A DNA stretch of 7,916 nt, from NCBI GenBank assembly GCA_964409645.1, contig CAYPEK010000156.1:1-7916 (forward strand), written 5' to 3'. Shown here one piece after another: positions 6,559 to 7,916 of this stretch (positions are counted from its first letter, which is position 1; each line of letters opens with the position of its first letter). Origin of the DNA: CAYPEK01 sp964409645 (GTDB lineage Bacteria > UBP15 > UBA6099). Position numbers and translations under genes: made by a program. Below the pieces are notes generated by a model, which made no database searches, had not been told where the DNA came from, and saw only the letters and a program-made list of their open reading frames with translations.

Positions 6559-7916
6559 TGTCGGCCTCCAGAAGAAGATCGTCCTTGATGTTTTCCATGT
6601 GGTACTTCATATTCTCAGCGCCCTTGACGATCTTTTCGTAAAAATCCACATCCATTTCCACCAGCTTCAAGTACTGTTCCCGCCTAGGAAGCGATTCGTC
6701 CATCTCGTGATAGAATATGTCGCTGACCTGTTTCTCCATCATCGGCGTGAGGAACCCGAGGCGGCTGTCAATTTTCTCGTCCTTAAGATAAACTTTCGAA
6801 TCCTTAAGGCGCGTCAGCAACCTGATAAGTTCCTTATTGCCGTCGATCACTTTCGATCTTTTCAGGATGTCGAACGCGCGGCGGCAGCTTTTCAGCGCTT
6901 TTCCGATTTCGGTGGCGATCGCTTCATAGTCCTTGATGAAACCGTCGATTTTTTGTGTTACATCCTCGATGGTCGGCGGAGTGAACGCTTCGTAAACTTC
7001 GTCGAGTATCTTTCTCGGATTGTCATCTTTAATGAATTCGTCCACCGCATCCGACAGGCTCATGATCTTCGCGCCCTCGATTTTCGCGCCGCCCTCGGTT
7101 GCGTCGATCACGAGAGTATTGTCCAGCATTTCGATCCGCATCCTGAACCATTTGATGAATTCGTAAAAGCTTTTATAAGTTGGCATCGGGTTGCCGTGAA
7201 TGTCTTCAACTTCGATCATTTCAACTTTTTTCTCGTGCAGGTTCTTCGTGAACTTGCCGTCGTCGAATGCGCCGTCGGAGTACCATTTCATGCCGGGGAA
7301 CCCGAGGTCCACTCCTACCAGTATTATCGGGTCCGCGCCGAAGAGGATCGCGATATTGAAGGCGTCCGTGAGTACCGATCCGCCTGTCGAGAGCAGTCCT
7401 TTAGCGCCGAGTATGGGGTCGAACACCTTAGCGGTGAGTTCGTTATGGTAGTAGTTGAACATTCGGCCGTTATGGTTGAGCGGCAGGTGAGGCGTAACCT
7501 CCAGCGCCGGGAACAGATAGGCAAACTTCGTGTCCACGCCGCGCAGCTTGAAGAAATTTGCCGGCTGGTAATCTATAGTGGCGATAACGTCCGCCTCGAC
7601 GCCGTGCCGGAGGAGAATGCGAGTTGCCGTATCGCAAGCTATAATCAGCGCTTTGCCTTTTACGCGTTTCAGCTCGTGCACGTTTTTTTCGAGCGACGGG
7701 CCGGGCGCCACAACGAAAACCGGTTTGCCTTGCAGCTTTCCGGCGAGCGCCGCCACCCCGGGATTCTTCATCGCCGCCGCGAAGTTCATAACGAGATTGT
7801 TTTGAAAAACCGGGCCGGCGAACATCCCCGTCACTATGTTGAATGTGACGTATGTCATCAGTTCCTTGCGTGCGAGCCGCGCACGCCGGAATATGTCCGG
7901 AAACAGATTAACGTGG
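6542..7916 (-). CDS. Maf/MptE-like (DUF115) flagellin glycosyltransferase, partial
   Basis: The reading frame is open to the window edge, so the gene lacks its start; 457 codons are visible. The first in-frame ATG (7858) is probably internal, because the residues before it continue a Maf-type N-terminal part. Numbering from that ATG, the MAF_flag10/MptE-like domain covers about 30-255: NPGVAALAGKLQGKPVFVVA (32-51) running into PGPSLEKN (52-59), ACDTATRILLRHGVEADVIA (74-93), and LLSTGGSVLTDAFNIA (155-170) with IILVGVDLGF (178-187). These blocks match motility accessory factors, which transfer nonulosonic acids such as pseudaminic acid to flagellin in the cytoplasm. The C-terminal half (about 280-438) is helical and rich in Lys and Glu, with no recognised domain. 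It overlaps the following dehydratase by 17 bp, so sugar-precursor synthesis and transfer appear linked. The donor sugar is not determined. Confidence 0.88.
   Translation of the reverse strand, partial: HVNLFPDIFRRARLARKELMTYVTFNIVTGMFAGPVFQNNLVMNFAAAMKNPGVAALAGKLQGKPVFVVAPGPSLEKNVHELKRVKGKALIIACDTATRILLRHGVEADVIATIDYQPANFFKLRGVDTKFAYLFPALEVTPHLPLNHNGRMFNYYHNELTAKVFDPILGAKGLLSTGGSVLTDAFNIAILFGADPIILVGVDLGFPGMKWYSDGAFDDGKFTKNLHEKKVEMIEVEDIHGNPMPTYKSFYEFIKWFRMRIEMLDNTLVIDATEGGAKIEGAKIMSLSDAVDEFIKDDNPRKILDEVYEAFTPPTIEDVTQKIDGFIKDYEAIATEIGKALKSCRRAFDILKRSKVIDGNKELIRLLTRLKDSKVYLKDEKIDSRLGFLTPMMEKQVSDIFYHEMDESLPRREQYLKLVEMDVDFYEKIVKGAENMKYHMENIKDDLLLEADNEEFV
6565..6569 (-). promoter_or_regulatory. 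Ribosome binding site of the dehydratase, inside the maf coding end
   Basis: GGAGG on the minus strand is six bases from the ATG at 6558 and lies within the last codons of maf. This supports the overlapping start and coupled translation. Confidence 0.8.

Noticed and set aside
1006..6569. The same CCGACAATG string at the starts of the nuclease (1012) and dehydratase (6558) genes
   Set aside because: Each is an ordinary ribosome site with a six-base spacer. Two short matches, one of them inside the coding end of maf, are most simply chance.
5605..6588. A 327-codon open frame on the plus strand opposite the dehydratase gene
   Set aside because: It is a shadow of a clearly conserved minus-strand gene. 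Its translation resembles no family I know, and I saw no good ribosome site. GC-rich coding DNA often leaves the opposite strand open.
1..7916. CRISPR arrays, insertion sequences or tandem repeats
   Set aside because: I saw no spaced direct repeats, no transposase-like frame and no terminal inverted repeats in reading through the window.

Overview
This window holds six protein genes and one tRNA gene, all on the minus strand, so transcription runs from the right edge to the left. The content suggests a motile, flagellated bacterium that probably decorates its flagellin with sugar. It has a FliK-type hook-length protein, a free-standing FlhB C-terminal homologue, and a Maf glycosyltransferase paired with a nucleotide-sugar 4,6-dehydratase. 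One protein has a Sec-type signal peptide. The tRNA gene does not encode its CCA tail. The fliK-like/fhlB pairing (the ylqG-ylqH arrangement) occurs in Firmicutes and in several deep Gram-negative groups. I cannot name the species. A Gram-negative lineage such as Deferribacterota or a deltaproteobacterium-like group is a guess only.

Layout, in the direction of transcription. At 7916-6542 is the end of a Maf/MptE-like (DUF115) gene whose start lies outside the window. It overlaps by 17 bp a UDP-GlcNAc 4,6-dehydratase-like SDR gene (6558-5545). An AT-rich gap of 144 bp with a possible promoter follows. Next come a FliK-like gene (5400-3280), a FlhB-C homologue (3255-2959) and a secreted protein of an uncharacterised family (2914-1136), with gaps of 24 and 44 bp, so these three probably form one transcription unit. 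After a 123-bp AT-rich spacer with a good promoter comes a small, very AT-rich gene for an HsdR-N-type PD-(D/E)XK nuclease domain (1012-173). Last is a tRNA-Ser(GCU) gene (90-2) with its own promoter.

How the genes may work together: the Maf protein and the dehydratase fit a flagellin glycosylation pathway. The FliK-like and FhlB proteins fit control of flagellar type III export and hook length. The secreted protein sits in the same apparent operon, but nothing in its sequence ties it to the flagellum. The nuclease-domain gene differs in base composition from everything else here and looks acquired.

I do not see a clearly new multi-gene system. The two best candidates for new biology are the secreted toroid-like protein in the flagellar operon and the orphan HsdR-N nuclease gene with its palindromic leader. 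No gap without a gene exceeds 150 bp.
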